A DNA stretch of 64,000 bases from Candidatus Paraprevotella stercoravium (GCA_944320795.1 CALUIU010000016.1:1-64000), one strand, 5' to 3'; positions 45,151-54,749 are shown, counted from the first letter of the stretch. Numbers and translations are program-made. The notes: generated by a model not told the origin, from the sequence alone.

Positions 45151-48100
45151 ATGAAAACAATGAAGAAGAATATGAATAATAACTTTATACAGTCGGTGTT
45201 GAGAGCCAGTGTTTGTCTGTGTGCTTTGTCTGGGGCAAATGCTATGATGGCACAAGATGTCGTAGCTTCTGATTCAACAGCAACTGATTCTGTTGCCATA
45301 TCAAAAAAGAAAGCGCCACAATATAAAATGAAGGAGGTGCGCGGTAAGATTTATGATAGTGCTACAGGACTTCCTATGAGTGGTGTCATGGTGCAGGCCT
45401 TAAACACTCCTGCTTACTCTGCTTTGACAGAAGAAGACGGTTCCTATAAGTTAGAGGTTCCGGTATTTGTACATGCGCTTTATGTATCCGTTCCGGATTA
45501 TAATCCGATCCAGGTGCCAATTAAGAAAGATGGTGTTGCTGATGGATATATGAATAGTAGCAAGTTCAAAGGCTTTTACCAGGACGGAACTGTAATTACA
45601 GCGCAGAATACAGCCTTGTTGTCAAACACCAGCGCTGTTTCTATTGAATCAGAAATTCAGAATCAGTTGGCTGGAGATGTACGAAGTATCAATCGTAATG
45701 GAACCCCGGCACAAGGTGCCTATATGATGATTCGAGGTATTCATAGCTTGAATGCCAATAACCAGCCTTTGATTATCCTCGACGGAAATATGATTGATAT
45801 GCAGAACGATCGTACCAGTCTGCATGTCGGTTATGTAAATAATGTACTTTCCGGCTTGGATCCAGAAGATGTTGAGTCTATTCAGGTTCTGAAGAATGGA
45901 ACTGCTCTTTATGGTGCCAAGGGAGCTAATGGTGTTATTTTGATTAATACCAAGCGCGGAAAGAGTATGGCTACCAAGATTAATGTGAACATATTTGGCG
46001 GAGTGGTTCTGAGACCTGAGACTATAGACATGATGGGAGCCGAACAGTTCCGTTCTTATTTGAGTGACCTGTTGTCTGATGGAATTAAGGGAAATGCTTC
46101 ATTGACACAGATTCCGTTCCTGACTGTGGACAAGGATTATTTCTGGTATCCTCTGTATCATAATGAGACAGATTGGAGTAAGGATATGTATCGCACTACC
46201 ATGACACAAAATTATAAAGTCAGTGTAGAAGGTGGTGATGACGTTGCTATGTACAATCTGTCCTTAGGTTATGCACAGGCTAATTCTGCAATGGAGAATA
46301 ACGATTTTAGTCGTTTGAATCTTCGTTTCAATACGGATATTAAGATTGCGAAGAACCTGTCTACCGCAATGGATATTGCTTATTCTCGAATGGCTTATAA
46401 TATTCTGGATAATGGTTGGGCAGAGAACTATGAGGATCAGAATATTGCTGCTACCAATGTGTTGGGCCTGGTGCAGACTCCGTTCCTAAGTCCGTATGCT
46501 TACTATATTGATGAGAATAATCAATTGAAGCAAAATCTGATTTATGCCGGTAAATATGCTTCTTCTTCTACCAGTCAGTTGGACAATCCATTCCGCTATC
46601 CATTATTGTCAAATGCAGGTGTCAGCAGTAATGATGTGTTGAATAATCCATATTGGATTCTGGAGAATGGTAGAGGCGAGGAGAAGAATTATGCTGAGTT
46701 GACTCAGTTTAATTTAAATGTAATGCCAAAATGGCAAATTACAAAACAGTTCTCTATTTCAAACCGTTTCAATTATGCGTTGAGTAGAAATAATGAGAAG
46801 TATTATTTGCCTGTAAACGGTACGTCTCTATATACTCTGGAAAATCTTGGTGAAGTACATAGTGTATTGAAATCACAGTTTACAAAGCAGACAACCATTA
46901 ACAATGATTTCCGTTTGGATTGGGGCGAGAATTACGGTGCTCATGATATCCGGGTATTTGGTGGTTGGAGATATAATAACTACTCTTACTCTTATAGTTT
47001 CCTGAAAGGTTATAATGCTACAAACGATAAGATGCCTATTTTGAACTACGGTAGAAAATATTTGCAATACAGTGGTACAAATGACAATTGGTCGGATATG
47101 GCATACTATGCTAATGCAGATTATAATTTCATGAACCGGTATTTCATTCAGGCATCGGTTTCTGCACAGGCATCTTCTCGCTTTGGAAATAATACCGATC
47201 AAGGTTTCCAGTTGGCTGGTGTAAGTTGGGGAGTTTTCCCTTCTGTACAGTTAGGCTGGTTGATTTCTTCTGAGAAATGGTTCCCGGCTACTAGCGGTGG
47301 AGTCAATTATTTGAAACTGACAGCAGGTTTTGATCAAAGCGGAAATGATGATATCAATTACTATGCTGCAAGTACTTATTGGACTTCTGAGAAATATTTA
47401 CGTGAGTCAATTGGTTTGGTGATGAAGAATATCGATAATCCGAAGATTCAGTGGGAAACAACAACTCAGTATAATCTTGGATTGGAAGGTAGCTTTATTA
47501 AAAACCGCTTGCAGGCTGGATTGAATTTCTATTGGGCAAATACTGATCATCTCTTGGTGAAAGAAAAAGTTAGCTACATGACCGGACTTGATGAATATTG
47601 GACCAACAATGGTGCTATGAAGAATGCCGGTTTTGAACTGAATGTAAATGCAGCTCTCATAAACAAGAAGGACTGGAGATGGCAGGTAGGAGCAACAGTA
47701 GGTCATTATAAAAATGAGATTACTGAATTGCCTTCATCAGACGTGATTGAAATTAAAGATTACAAGAACCAGAATGTGGTAAGCACTATCAAGGGTTACA
47801 CTTCTTCTATTTACGGAGAGGATAATGTGTTGACTGCTGTAGGTCATGCAGCTGGAGTATTCTATGGATATCAGACTGCTGGTGTGTTCGCTTCTGATGC
47901 AGATGCAAAATGCTATAAAAATCCGACTACAGGAGAGATGGAATATCTCAAATATCCTACAGGATTGACTGATGAAAGTTTGGCATCAAAGAATTTCTAT
48001 GCTGGAGACGTTCATTTTGTAGATCAGAATGGTGACGGATGGATTACAGAGGCTGATAAGGTTGTTATCGGAGATCCGAATCCTGATATTTATGGAAATA

Positions 48101-48579
48101 TTTACACAATGTTGAATTACAAACGGTTGACATTGAATGTTAATCTGAAGTATTCTTTGGGTAATGATGTTTATAATTATCAGCGCACTAAGATTGAAGG
48201 AGGAAACAGTTTCTATAACCAGTCTACAGCCATGGTAAACCGTTGGACATACGAAGGACAAGTGACAGATGTGCCACGCGCATGTTATCCGACCAGTGAT
48301 CTTTGGAGAAATAATGAACGTTTTTCTGATCGTTGGATTGAAGACGGTTCTTATTTGAAGATAAAGAACATTCGCCTGACATATGATATTCCGGTTTCAG
48401 CTACATGGTTACAAGGTCTGAAGGTATGGGGAGAAGCAAATGATGTCTTTACATTTACCAAGTATTTGGGCACTGATCCGGAAATTTCAGCCTCAAATAA
48501 TATTTTGTACCAGGGTATTGACAATGGTATGATGCCATTAACCCGGAGCTTTAATATTGGAGTTTCTATAAACTTGTAA
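45151..48579 (+). CDS. SusC/RagA-type TonB-dependent transporter 2
   Basis: A second 1142-residue SusC. An unusually long, Met/Asn-rich start leads to the signal peptide (cleavage after about residue 34, NAMMAQ). A short acidic linker precedes a carboxypeptidase-regulatory-like domain (about 62-130) and a plug (about 150-285). The plug contains RSINRNGTPAQGAYMMIRGIHSLN, QPLIILDGN and VESIQVLKNGTALYGAKGANGVILINTKRG. The barrel ends in FNIGVSINL, with a DQNGDGWITEADKVVIGDPNPD loop near 959-980. The barrel differs strongly from SusC 1, so the two pairs are not a recent duplication. Confidence 0.93.
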   Translation: MKTMKKNMNNNFIQSVLRASVCLCALSGANAMMAQDVVASDSTATDSVAISKKKAPQYKMKEVRGKIYDSATGLPMSGVMVQALNTPAYSALTEEDGSYKLEVPVFVHALYVSVPDYNPIQVPIKKDGVADGYMNSSKFKGFYQDGTVITAQNTALLSNTSAVSIESEIQNQLAGDVRSINRNGTPAQGAYMMIRGIHSLNANNQPLIILDGNMIDMQNDRTSLHVGYVNNVLSGLDPEDVESIQVLKNGTALYGAKGANGVILINTKRGKSMATKINVNIFGGVVLRPETIDMMGAEQFRSYLSDLLSDGIKGNASLTQIPFLTVDKDYFWYPLYHNETDWSKDMYRTTMTQNYKVSVEGGDDVAMYNLSLGYAQANSAMENNDFSRLNLRFNTDIKIAKNLSTAMDIAYSRMAYNILDNGWAENYEDQNIAATNVLGLVQTPFLSPYAYYIDENNQLKQNLIYAGKYASSSTSQLDNPFRYPLLSNAGVSSNDVLNNPYWILENGRGEEKNYAELTQFNLNVMPKWQITKQFSISNRFNYALSRNNEKYYLPVNGTSLYTLENLGEVHSVLKSQFTKQTTINNDFRLDWGENYGAHDIRVFGGWRYNNYSYSYSFLKGYNATNDKMPILNYGRKYLQYSGTNDNWSDMAYYANADYNFMNRYFIQASVSAQASSRFGNNTDQGFQLAGVSWGVFPSVQLGWLISSEKWFPATSGGVNYLKLTAGFDQSGNDDINYYAASTYWTSEKYLRESIGLVMKNIDNPKIQWETTTQYNLGLEGSFIKNRLQAGLNFYWANTDHLLVKEKVSYMTGLDEYWTNNGAMKNAGFELNVNAALINKKDWRWQVGATVGHYKNEITELPSSDVIEIKDYKNQNVVSTIKGYTSSIYGEDNVLTAVGHAAGVFYGYQTAGVFASDADAKCYKNPTTGEMEYLKYPTGLTDESLASKNFYAGDVHFVDQNGDGWITEADKVVIGDPNPDIYGNIYTMLNYKRLTLNVNLKYSLGNDVYNYQRTKIEGGNSFYNQSTAMVNRWTYEGQVTDVPRACYPTSDLWRNNERFSDRWIEDGSYLKIKNIRLTYDIPVSATWLQGLKVWGEANDVFTFTKYLGTDPEISASNNILYQGIDNGMMPLTRSFNIGVSINL

Positions 48580-48592
48580 AAGATTAACGATA

Positions 48593-50572
48593 ATGAAAAA
48601 TAAATCTATAATATGTGCTTTGTTGCTTGCATGTGGAGTAGGTATGTCAACAACTTCATGCGAGGATATGTTAAGTGCTGATTCTGATCGTACCATTCAC
48701 ACCAATGCAAATGATACTCTGTATGGTTATTGGGGTATTATGAAGGCAGTGCAGAACATAGCAGAACGTTATGTAATTTTAGGTGAAGCACGTGCAGATT
48801 TGGTTTATCCGACAAGTAGTGTTTCGGATACCATCAGCAATATTGCCAATTTCAATCCAACGAAAGATGGAGATTGCCGTTTCTTGGAGGTTAAAGATTA
48901 TTATACCGTTATTAACGGCTGTAATAATTATCTGGCCAATGTGGATTCTTTAAAACTGAACAGTAACGGTGTTAAGGTAATGCAAAAGGAGGTTGCTCAA
49001 GTTTTAGCTGTTCGGGCTTGGACTTATTTGCAGCTGGTAAATAATTATGGTGAGGTTCCGTATTTTACGGAACCAATCACCTCTTTGGGATTCGTCGATG
49101 ACTTTGATTTCTCAAAAGCTGAGAATAAACTGAATCGTGAGAACCTGATCGAAAAACTTATTCCAGCTTTATTGCCTTACAAAGAAACCGAATTGCCCAA
49201 TTACGGTAACTATAACAATGGTGCAACAGATATTGCCAGTCAATTGACTATGTTCCCGATCAAAGTGGTTATGGGTGATATTTATCTGACAGGTGCTAAA
49301 TCTTATGAGGAAGGCGAGGCTATTGATTCGATAAACAGTGATTATGCCAAGGCTGCCCAGTATTATTATGAGTATCTGAAAGATAATGGAGGATATTTGT
49401 CTTATACATTGAATTGTACAACTGATGGTAGTCACGGTGGAATTGTTGATTATCAGGGAAATTCTTGGATTGGCATGTTCTCAGAAAAGACATCCAACGC
49501 TGAAACGGTGACAGTTGTTCCTAGTGCGGCCGGTAAGTTGTATGGAAATGTGTTGACAGGTATCTCAAATGTATTCGGTTGGGGGACAACTTCCAGAATG
49601 GATACTGACTCTGAGGAAGGTTCTGAATCAGAGGCTACAACTTCCGCTTCTGTTTCTGTTTACTTAGACTATAAAATGCGTCAGTTGGGTCCGTCTCAGC
49701 AATATCTCAGTCTTTGTGCAGCACAGGATTATGTGAGAAATGATGGGGATGTTGAAAAGGATGCAGGTGATGCAAGACAAGCTGCCATACTTCCAATTAG
49801 TGGCGTAAATTATATTACCAAATCTTGTCCTTCAAGTAGCTTCAGCTATACTTATCCTGTAATCTACAGAAAGGCTCTGATTTGGTTGCGTTTTGCAGAG
49901 GCTATCAATAGAGCTGGTTTCCCAAGTTATGCTTTTGCAATTCTGAAAGACGGATTAGCTTCAGAGCATTTCCCGGAGTATGAATTAGAACGAGTAGATA
50001 CACTTGAGGACGGTACTTTGGATTCTGTCTATGTTTATTCAACTTTCGGCAAGGTTTGCTCTTATATCCCGGAAGCAGAGTTCAGAAAAGCAAATTATCC
50101 AGTTCAGGTGCCTTATTTGAAGTTTACCTCTGAATTCTCTAGCATGAATGGCCAGGTATCTAATTTGAAGGGTGTACATGCTCGCGGATGTAATAATATC
50201 GGTGTTAATGATACCATTCATTATACTTATAAGAACATGTTGTTCAAGAAGTGTGTTGAGTCTGGTATTGATACACTTGGTATTTTTGCCGATGACAGTT
50301 TGTTCTATAGAATTGAGGCCATTGAAAATCTGATTGTAGATGAGTTGGCTTTGGAGACTGCGTGGGAAGGTAACCGTTATCCGGACTTGTTGCGTATATC
50401 AAGCCATAAAGGTAGCAGAGGTATGAAATGGTTTGCAGATAAGATTGCCCGTCGTGGTGATCCTCGTGACCCGGAATCTGATTATACCCAGAGTGCAGAA
50501 TATATTGACTTGTATGATAAGTTAGTAAACGATAAGAGTAAGTGGTATTTGACTTTGCCTGCATACAAATAA
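48593..50572 (+). CDS. SusD/RagB-type substrate-binding lipoprotein 2
   Basis: The lid for SusC 2, 659 residues, with a lipoprotein signal (MSTTSC, Cys23). The SusD fold is recognisable by VLAVRAWTYLQLVNNYGEVPYFTEPI (about 142-167) and the C-terminal IVDELALETAWEGNRYPDLLRISSHKG block (about 582-608). A Ser/Glu/Thr-rich insert (about 338-356) is unusual and may be an exposed loop. It ends the seven-gene operon, 13 bases after SusC 2, and is followed by a terminator. Confidence 0.92.
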   Translation: MKNKSIICALLLACGVGMSTTSCEDMLSADSDRTIHTNANDTLYGYWGIMKAVQNIAERYVILGEARADLVYPTSSVSDTISNIANFNPTKDGDCRFLEVKDYYTVINGCNNYLANVDSLKLNSNGVKVMQKEVAQVLAVRAWTYLQLVNNYGEVPYFTEPITSLGFVDDFDFSKAENKLNRENLIEKLIPALLPYKETELPNYGNYNNGATDIASQLTMFPIKVVMGDIYLTGAKSYEEGEAIDSINSDYAKAAQYYYEYLKDNGGYLSYTLNCTTDGSHGGIVDYQGNSWIGMFSEKTSNAETVTVVPSAAGKLYGNVLTGISNVFGWGTTSRMDTDSEEGSESEATTSASVSVYLDYKMRQLGPSQQYLSLCAAQDYVRNDGDVEKDAGDARQAAILPISGVNYITKSCPSSSFSYTYPVIYRKALIWLRFAEAINRAGFPSYAFAILKDGLASEHFPEYELERVDTLEDGTLDSVYVYSTFGKVCSYIPEAEFRKANYPVQVPYLKFTSEFSSMNGQVSNLKGVHARGCNNIGVNDTIHYTYKNMLFKKCVESGIDTLGIFADDSLFYRIEAIENLIVDELALETAWEGNRYPDLLRISSHKGSRGMKWFADKIARRGDPRDPESDYTQSAEYIDLYDKLVNDKSKWYLTLPAYK

Positions 50573-50591
50573 GGTATATCAATAAAATCTT

Positions 50592-50626
50592 TAAAGGCGT
50601 CTCGCTAAAGCGGGGCGCTTTTTTTG
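50592..50626 (+). terminator. Terminator of the fasciclin-SusCD operon
   Basis: A hairpin with GC-rich arms (AAGGCGTCTCGC and GCGGGGCGCTT, with G-T pairs and one bulge) is followed by seven T. It lies 20 bases after the last SusD stop. Confidence 0.7.
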
Positions 50627-50654
50627 TTCCTTTGCTTCTTTCTTTTTATCTTTA
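50623..50654 (+). promoter_or_regulatory. Relict promoter of the dead helicase gene
   Basis: TTTG (50623-50626), 20 bases, then TATCTTTA (50647-50654, one mismatch), 24 bases before the ATG at 50678. It overlaps the U-tract of the operon terminator. Confidence 0.45.
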
Positions 50655-50677
50655 TTTCCAATCAATGCTTTTGCTTT

Positions 50678-51260
50678 ATGACATTTGAATTCCAGAACTC
50701 TGAAGAGCAGTTGGCACGTCGTCTGATACAGTTTACGGGTACTAACTTGTTTCTTACCGGACGTGCCGGAACTGGAAAGACCACTTTCCTGCGTCGTTTG
50801 GTGCAGGACGCTCTTTGAAGGAATCAGGATTCTGTACGGTTGAGTTACAGCATGTCTATCGCCAGACGGATACCCGTTTTCTTTCCATGCTTAACCGAAT
50901 CCGGACCCGCCAGTTGGATGATGAACTGATCCGTGAACTGAACGCACGCTATCGTTCGGAAACGGAACTTTCGGGTTATGATGGATATATCCGTCTGATG
51001 ACGCACAATCATCAGGCTCAGAAGATCAATAAAGAAAAACTGGAAGCCTTGCCCGGATCATCTTTCTTTTTCGACGCAACGGTCAGTGGTGTTTTTCCAG
51101 AACTGTCGTACGCCTTTGTCCTGTCGATGAACGCTCTTTGCTGTCGGTATCCGGTATCGGTAAGGTTACAGCGCGTAAATATGGAATGGAGTTGCTTCGG
51201 ATCATTACCGAGTTCCAACCGGATAAAAACAGAACTCCCGGATTGTTTCCCGCCGAATAA
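50678..51260 (+). pseudogene. Internally deleted Pif1-like helicase remnant (HRDC-type C-terminus)
   Basis: Three pieces of one helicase lie in three reading frames. Piece 1 (50678-50815) encodes the N-terminus with an intact Walker A (GRAGTGKTTF). Piece 2 (about 50815-51110) resumes at LKESGFCTVELQHVYRQTD, matching residue ~186 of the intact relative at 30697-32715, so about 134 codons are missing. Piece 3 (about 51105-51260) encodes DERSLLSVSGIGKVTARKYG and ends GLFPAE, resembling the end of an HRDC or helix-hairpin-helix domain; everything between the middle of the helicase and this tail is lost. Walker B and motifs V/VI are absent. The intact neighbour ends in TPRs instead, so this was a different paralogue. 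Confidence 0.85.
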
Positions 51261-51285
51261 ACGGCAGGAAGCAATCCGGGAGTTC
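51232..51285 (-). terminator. Terminator of pyrF
   Basis: Outer arms of 14 bp (GAACTCCCGGATTG from 51232 and its complement ending 51285), with a further inner CGCC/GGC pairing. On the minus strand it continues into CTGTTTTTATCC. It overlaps the last codons of the helicase remnant. Confidence 0.75.
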
Positions 51286-51311
51286 CGTATATAAGGTCGA
51301 AAGACGGCGGA

Positions 51312-52136
51312 TTACAGAATACGCTGTAATTCCTTGGCCATTTCTTCCTGTACTTCTTTAGCCTTGATTCCGGCTACGGCAGCAAAGTTCTCGGTCTTGT
51401 CTGCGTAGATAATGGCACGGCTGCTGTTTACAATCAGACCGCACTGGCTGTTCATACCATACTGGCAAACCTCGCTCAGAGAACCGCCCTGTGCACCGAT
51501 ACCCGGTACGAGCAGGAAGTGGTCCGGAGCAATCTTACGGATATCCTCGAACATTTTGCCTTGAGTAGCTCCTACTACATACATCATCTGGTCTGCGTTA
51601 CCCCATTCCCGGCTCTTCTTCAGAACCTTCTCAAACAGGCGCTCGCCCTGAGCGTCCTCAGTGAGCTGGAAGTCGTGTGAGCCCTTATTGCTGGTCAGCG
51701 CCAACAGGATTACCCATTTGTTGTCGTAACCCAGGAAAGGAGTTACGCTGTCTTCGCCCATGTAAGGAGCCACAGTTACAGCATCCAACTTGATTTCCTC
51801 GAAGAAAGTGCGGGCATACATGGCTGAGGTGTTACCGATATCACCGCGCTTGGCATCGGCAATGATGAACTGATCCGGATAGTGCTCGTTCAGATAAGCG
51901 ATGGTCTTCTCGAAAGAAATCCATCCCTTGACACCCATACTCTCATAGAAAGCCAGGTTGGGCTTGTAGGCGATACAGTAGGGAGCGGTTGCATCGATAA
52001 TGGCCTTGTTGAAGGCAAAAATCGGATCTTCTTCCTGAAGCAGGTGCTCCGGAATCTTCTTGATATCGGTATCCAGTCCTACGCAAAGGAAAGACTGTTT
52101 CTTTTTGATGTTCTCAAATAAATCTTTTCTGTTCAT
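51312..52136 (-). CDS. pyrF: Orotidine 5'-phosphate decarboxylase (long type 2)
   Basis: PyrF makes UMP from OMP, the last de novo pyrimidine step. The 274-residue protein is the longer PyrF subfamily, with the catalytic Asp-Lys-Asp motif [11 protein letters not shown] (about 87-97), phosphate-site GATQGK and the VPGIGAQGG loop (about 212-220). It is 72 bases downstream of prfA on the same strand. A perfect DnaA-box-like sequence (52179-52187) lies in that gap. Confidence 0.95.
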   Translation of the reverse strand: MNRKDLFENIKKKQSFLCVGLDTDIKKIPEHLLQEEDPIFAFNKAIIDATAPYCIAYKPNLAFYESMGVKGWISFEKTIAYLNEHYPDQFIIADAKRGDIGNTSAMYARTFFEEIKLDAVTVAPYMGEDSVTPFLGYDNKWVILLALTSNKGSHDFQLTEDAQGERLFEKVLKKSREWGNADQMMYVVGATQGKMFEDIRKIAPDHFLLVPGIGAQGGSLSEVCQYGMNSQCGLIVNSSRAIIYADKTENFAAVAGIKAKEVQEEMAKELQRIL

Positions 52137-52208
52137 AGTTGCTTTATCTTTTATCGATCTTCTTTTTATCGGTTTTCTTTATCCACATGGAAAAAGCGCG
52201 GTTCCGGC

Positions 52209-53318
52209 TTACAGATCACTTTCTTTCATGCGTTCGGCGTTCTCTGCTACGATCAACTGATCGATGCAGTCCTGAATGTTACCGTCCATGAATGAAGACA
52301 GGTTCTGCATGTTGTAACCGATACGGTGGTCGGTGACACGGCTCTGTGGATAGTTGTAGGTACGGATCTTGGCCGAACGGTCGCCGGTTGACACCATGGT
52401 CTTACGTTTGCTGGCGATGTCGTCCAGATATTTCTGATGCTCCTTGTCATAAATGAAGGTACGCAGACGGGCCAATGCACGTTCCTTGTTCTTCGGCTGG
52501 TCACGTGTTTCCGTACATTCGATCAGAATCTCCTCGGTTTCTCCGGTAATCGGGTTTTTCCACATATAGCGGGCACGTACTCCGGATTCCACCTTGTTTA
52601 CGTTCTGACCTCCCGCACCGCTGGAACGGAAAGTATCCCATTTGATTTCACCTTCGTTGATCTCCACGTCAAACTCTTCGGCTTCCGGCAATACGGCTAC
52701 GGTTGCGGCCGATGTATGCACACGGCCCTGAGTTTCTGTGGCCGGCACACGCTGCACGCGGTGCACACCGGATTCGTATTTCAACGTGCCGTATACCTTC
52801 TCACCGGTCACGCTGAAAATGATTTCCTTGAAACCTCCGGCTGTACCCTCGTTGAAGCTGGAGATGGCAATCTTCCAGCCTTTCATTTCACAATACTTCG
52901 AGTACATCTTGAACAGGTCACCGGCAAACAGGGCTGCTTCGTCACCACCCGTACCGCCACGGATTTCCATAATCACGTTCTTGTCATCTTCCGGATCGGC
53001 CGGAACCAGTAACAGCTTGATCTCTTCCTCAATTTCCGGAACGCGCTTTTCTGCGGCAGACAGTTCTTCACGTGCCATTTCTTTCATTTCCGGATCATCT
53101 TCTACGGACAGGATTTCCTTGGCGTCCTCAATGTTTTTCAGCGTGTCCAGATATTCTTTGCGCGCTTTCATGATGTCGCCCAAGTCTTTGTATTCCTTGG
53201 TCAGTTTCACGTAGCGCTTCTGATCACTGATTACGTTCGGGTCTGTAATGAGGGTAGAGACTTCCTCAAAACGGCTCACCAGACCTTCCAGCTTGTTTAA
53301 TATAGTATTTTCTGCCAT
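52209..53318 (-). CDS. prfA: Peptide chain release factor 1
   Basis: RF1 reads UAA and UAG and triggers peptide release. The 369 residues include the peptide-anticodon loop region (about 180-200) and the catalytic GGQ in GAGGQNVNKVESGVRA (about 239-254). The C-terminal domain matches RF1 rather than RF2: no internal programmed frameshift is present and the start is a plain ATG. prmC is not adjacent, unlike in many bacteria. The gene starts 5 bases after the small membrane protein gene. Confidence 0.96.
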   Translation of the reverse strand: MAENTILNKLEGLVSRFEEVSTLITDPNVISDQKRYVKLTKEYKDLGDIMKARKEYLDTLKNIEDAKEILSVEDDPEMKEMAREELSAAEKRVPEIEEEIKLLLVPADPEDDKNVIMEIRGGTGGDEAALFAGDLFKMYSKYCEMKGWKIAISSFNEGTAGGFKEIIFSVTGEKVYGTLKYESGVHRVQRVPATETQGRVHTSAATVAVLPEAEEFDVEINEGEIKWDTFRSSGAGGQNVNKVESGVRARYMWKNPITGETEEILIECTETRDQPKNKERALARLRTFIYDKEHQKYLDDIASKRKTMVSTGDRSAKIRTYNYPQSRVTDHRIGYNMQNLSSFMDGNIQDCIDQLIVAENAERMKESDL

Positions 53319-53323
53319 TTAAT

Positions 53324-53524
53324 TTATTCAAAAAACTTCTGAGTCCATTTATATTTTTTGTTGAATACTTTTTCTGTGATGAAGCACCAGCCGAGAATGG
53401 CGATCAGATAGATCAGATTCTGATACCAGCTGCGTTCTGCAAATCCTTCCCAGGTTTTGTAGGTCAGGTAAATTGTAATTCCGAGCGAAGTGAGGCAACA
53501 AAGAATAAAAAGGATTCTTTTCAT
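53324..53524 (-). CDS. Small two-helix membrane protein of unknown function
   Basis: A 66-residue protein with two membrane segments (about 3-22, ILFILCCLTSLGITIYLTY, and 36-54, NLIYLIAILGWCFITE) separated by a short WEGFAERSW turn, and a basic tail (KKYKWTQKF). It fits exactly between purM (21 bases) and prfA (5 bases), which supports a real translated gene. I do not recognise the family. Confidence 0.65.
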   Translation of the reverse strand: MKRILFILCCLTSLGITIYLTYKTWEGFAERSWYQNLIYLIAILGWCFITEKVFNKKYKWTQKFFE

Positions 53525-53545
53525 TGTCTTTTTGGGTTTTACGGA

Positions 53546-54712
53546 TTAGTAATTGAACTCTCCGAACTCGCTCTTGATGGTCAATGAGCGGGTGCCTTCC
53601 TCTACACGGCCGATAACCTGAGCGTCGATGTTGAAGCTCTTGCTGATCTCGATGATGCGGTCGGCCTGCTCCGGTGATACATAGATTTCCATGCGGTGAC
53701 CCATGTTGAACACCTTGTACATCTCGGCCCAATCGGTACCGCTTTCCTGGGCTATCGCCTTGAAGAGAGGAGGAACAGGGAACATGTTGTCCTTGATGAC
53801 GTGGCAGTTTTCACCGACAAAGTGCAGCACCTTGGTCTGTGCGCCTCCGGTGCAGTGTACCATACCGTGGATCTCGCTTCTCATTTCGTCCAAAATGCGC
53901 TTGATGACCGGAGCATAGGTACGTGTCGGGGAAAGTACCAGCTTGCCGGCATTGATCGGAGCGCCTTCCACCTCGTCGGTCAGCTTGTAGCTACCGCTGT
54001 AAACCAGTTCTTCAGGAACTGCCTTGTCGTAGCTTTCCGGATATTTCTCTGCCAGATATTTGGCAAACACGTCATGACGGGCACTGGTCAGACCGTTGCT
54101 GCCCATACCGCCGTTGTATTCTTTTTCGTAAGTAGCCTGTCCGCAACTGCTCAGGCCGACAATTACATCGCCCGGACGGATGTTGGCATTGTCAATTACA
54201 TCGCTGCGCTTCATACGGCAGGTCACGGTAGAGTCAACGATAATGGTGCGTACCAGATCGCCTACATCGGCGGTTTCACCACCGGTTGCGTAAATGCCAA
54301 CGCCCATTTTTCTCATTTCGGCCAGCAGTTCGTCGGTGCCGTTGATGATGGCGCTGATTACTTCACCCGGAATCAGCATCTTGTTTCGTCCGATGGTAGA
54401 GGATACCAGAATGTTGTCTACGGCACCCACACACAACAGGTCGTCGGTGTTCATGATCAGGGCATCCTGTGCAATGCCTTTCCATACAGAAAGGTCGCCG
54501 GTTTCTTTCCAATACATGTAAGCCAGTGAAGATTTTGTTCCGGCTCCGTCGGCGTGCATAATGTTGCAATACTCCGGATCACCGCCCAGAATATCCGGGA
54601 TGATCTTACAGAAAGCCTGTGGGAAGATACCTTTGTCTATGTTCTTAATGGCGTTGTGTACGTCTTCTTTCGCTGCGGATACACCACGCATCATGTAACG
54701 CTGATTACTCAT
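53546..54712 (-). CDS. purM: Phosphoribosylformylglycinamidine cyclo-ligase
   Basis: PurM closes the imidazole ring to give AIR using ATP. The 388-residue protein is longer than E. coli PurM (about 345) and is the form common in Bacteroidota. Recognisable parts are MHADGAGTKSSLAYMY (about 53-68), the NTDDLLCVGA metal/ATP segment (about 88-97), TGGETADVGD (about 142-151) and the C-terminal NMGHRMEIYV. It has a textbook promoter 38 bases upstream and heads the run purM, small membrane protein, prfA, pyrF. Confidence 0.95.
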   Translation of the reverse strand: MSNQRYMMRGVSAAKEDVHNAIKNIDKGIFPQAFCKIIPDILGGDPEYCNIMHADGAGTKSSLAYMYWKETGDLSVWKGIAQDALIMNTDDLLCVGAVDNILVSSTIGRNKMLIPGEVISAIINGTDELLAEMRKMGVGIYATGGETADVGDLVRTIIVDSTVTCRMKRSDVIDNANIRPGDVIVGLSSCGQATYEKEYNGGMGSNGLTSARHDVFAKYLAEKYPESYDKAVPEELVYSGSYKLTDEVEGAPINAGKLVLSPTRTYAPVIKRILDEMRSEIHGMVHCTGGAQTKVLHFVGENCHVIKDNMFPVPPLFKAIAQESGTDWAEMYKVFNMGHRMEIYVSPEQADRIIEISKSFNIDAQVIGRVEEGTRSLTIKSEFGEFNY

Positions 54713-54749
54713 GATTCAAATAATTAAGTTGCTGTTTGATTTTAATGTG

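Noticed and set aside
35988..48579. Recent duplication of the SusC-SusD pair
   Set aside because: The two SusC proteins differ throughout the barrel and N-terminus, and the SusD proteins differ in length and inserts; only family motifs are shared.
33052..50572. Classical polysaccharide utilisation locus
   Set aside because: No glycoside hydrolase, lyase, sulfatase, SusE/F-like protein or hybrid two-component or ECF regulator is encoded in or beside the operon within this window.
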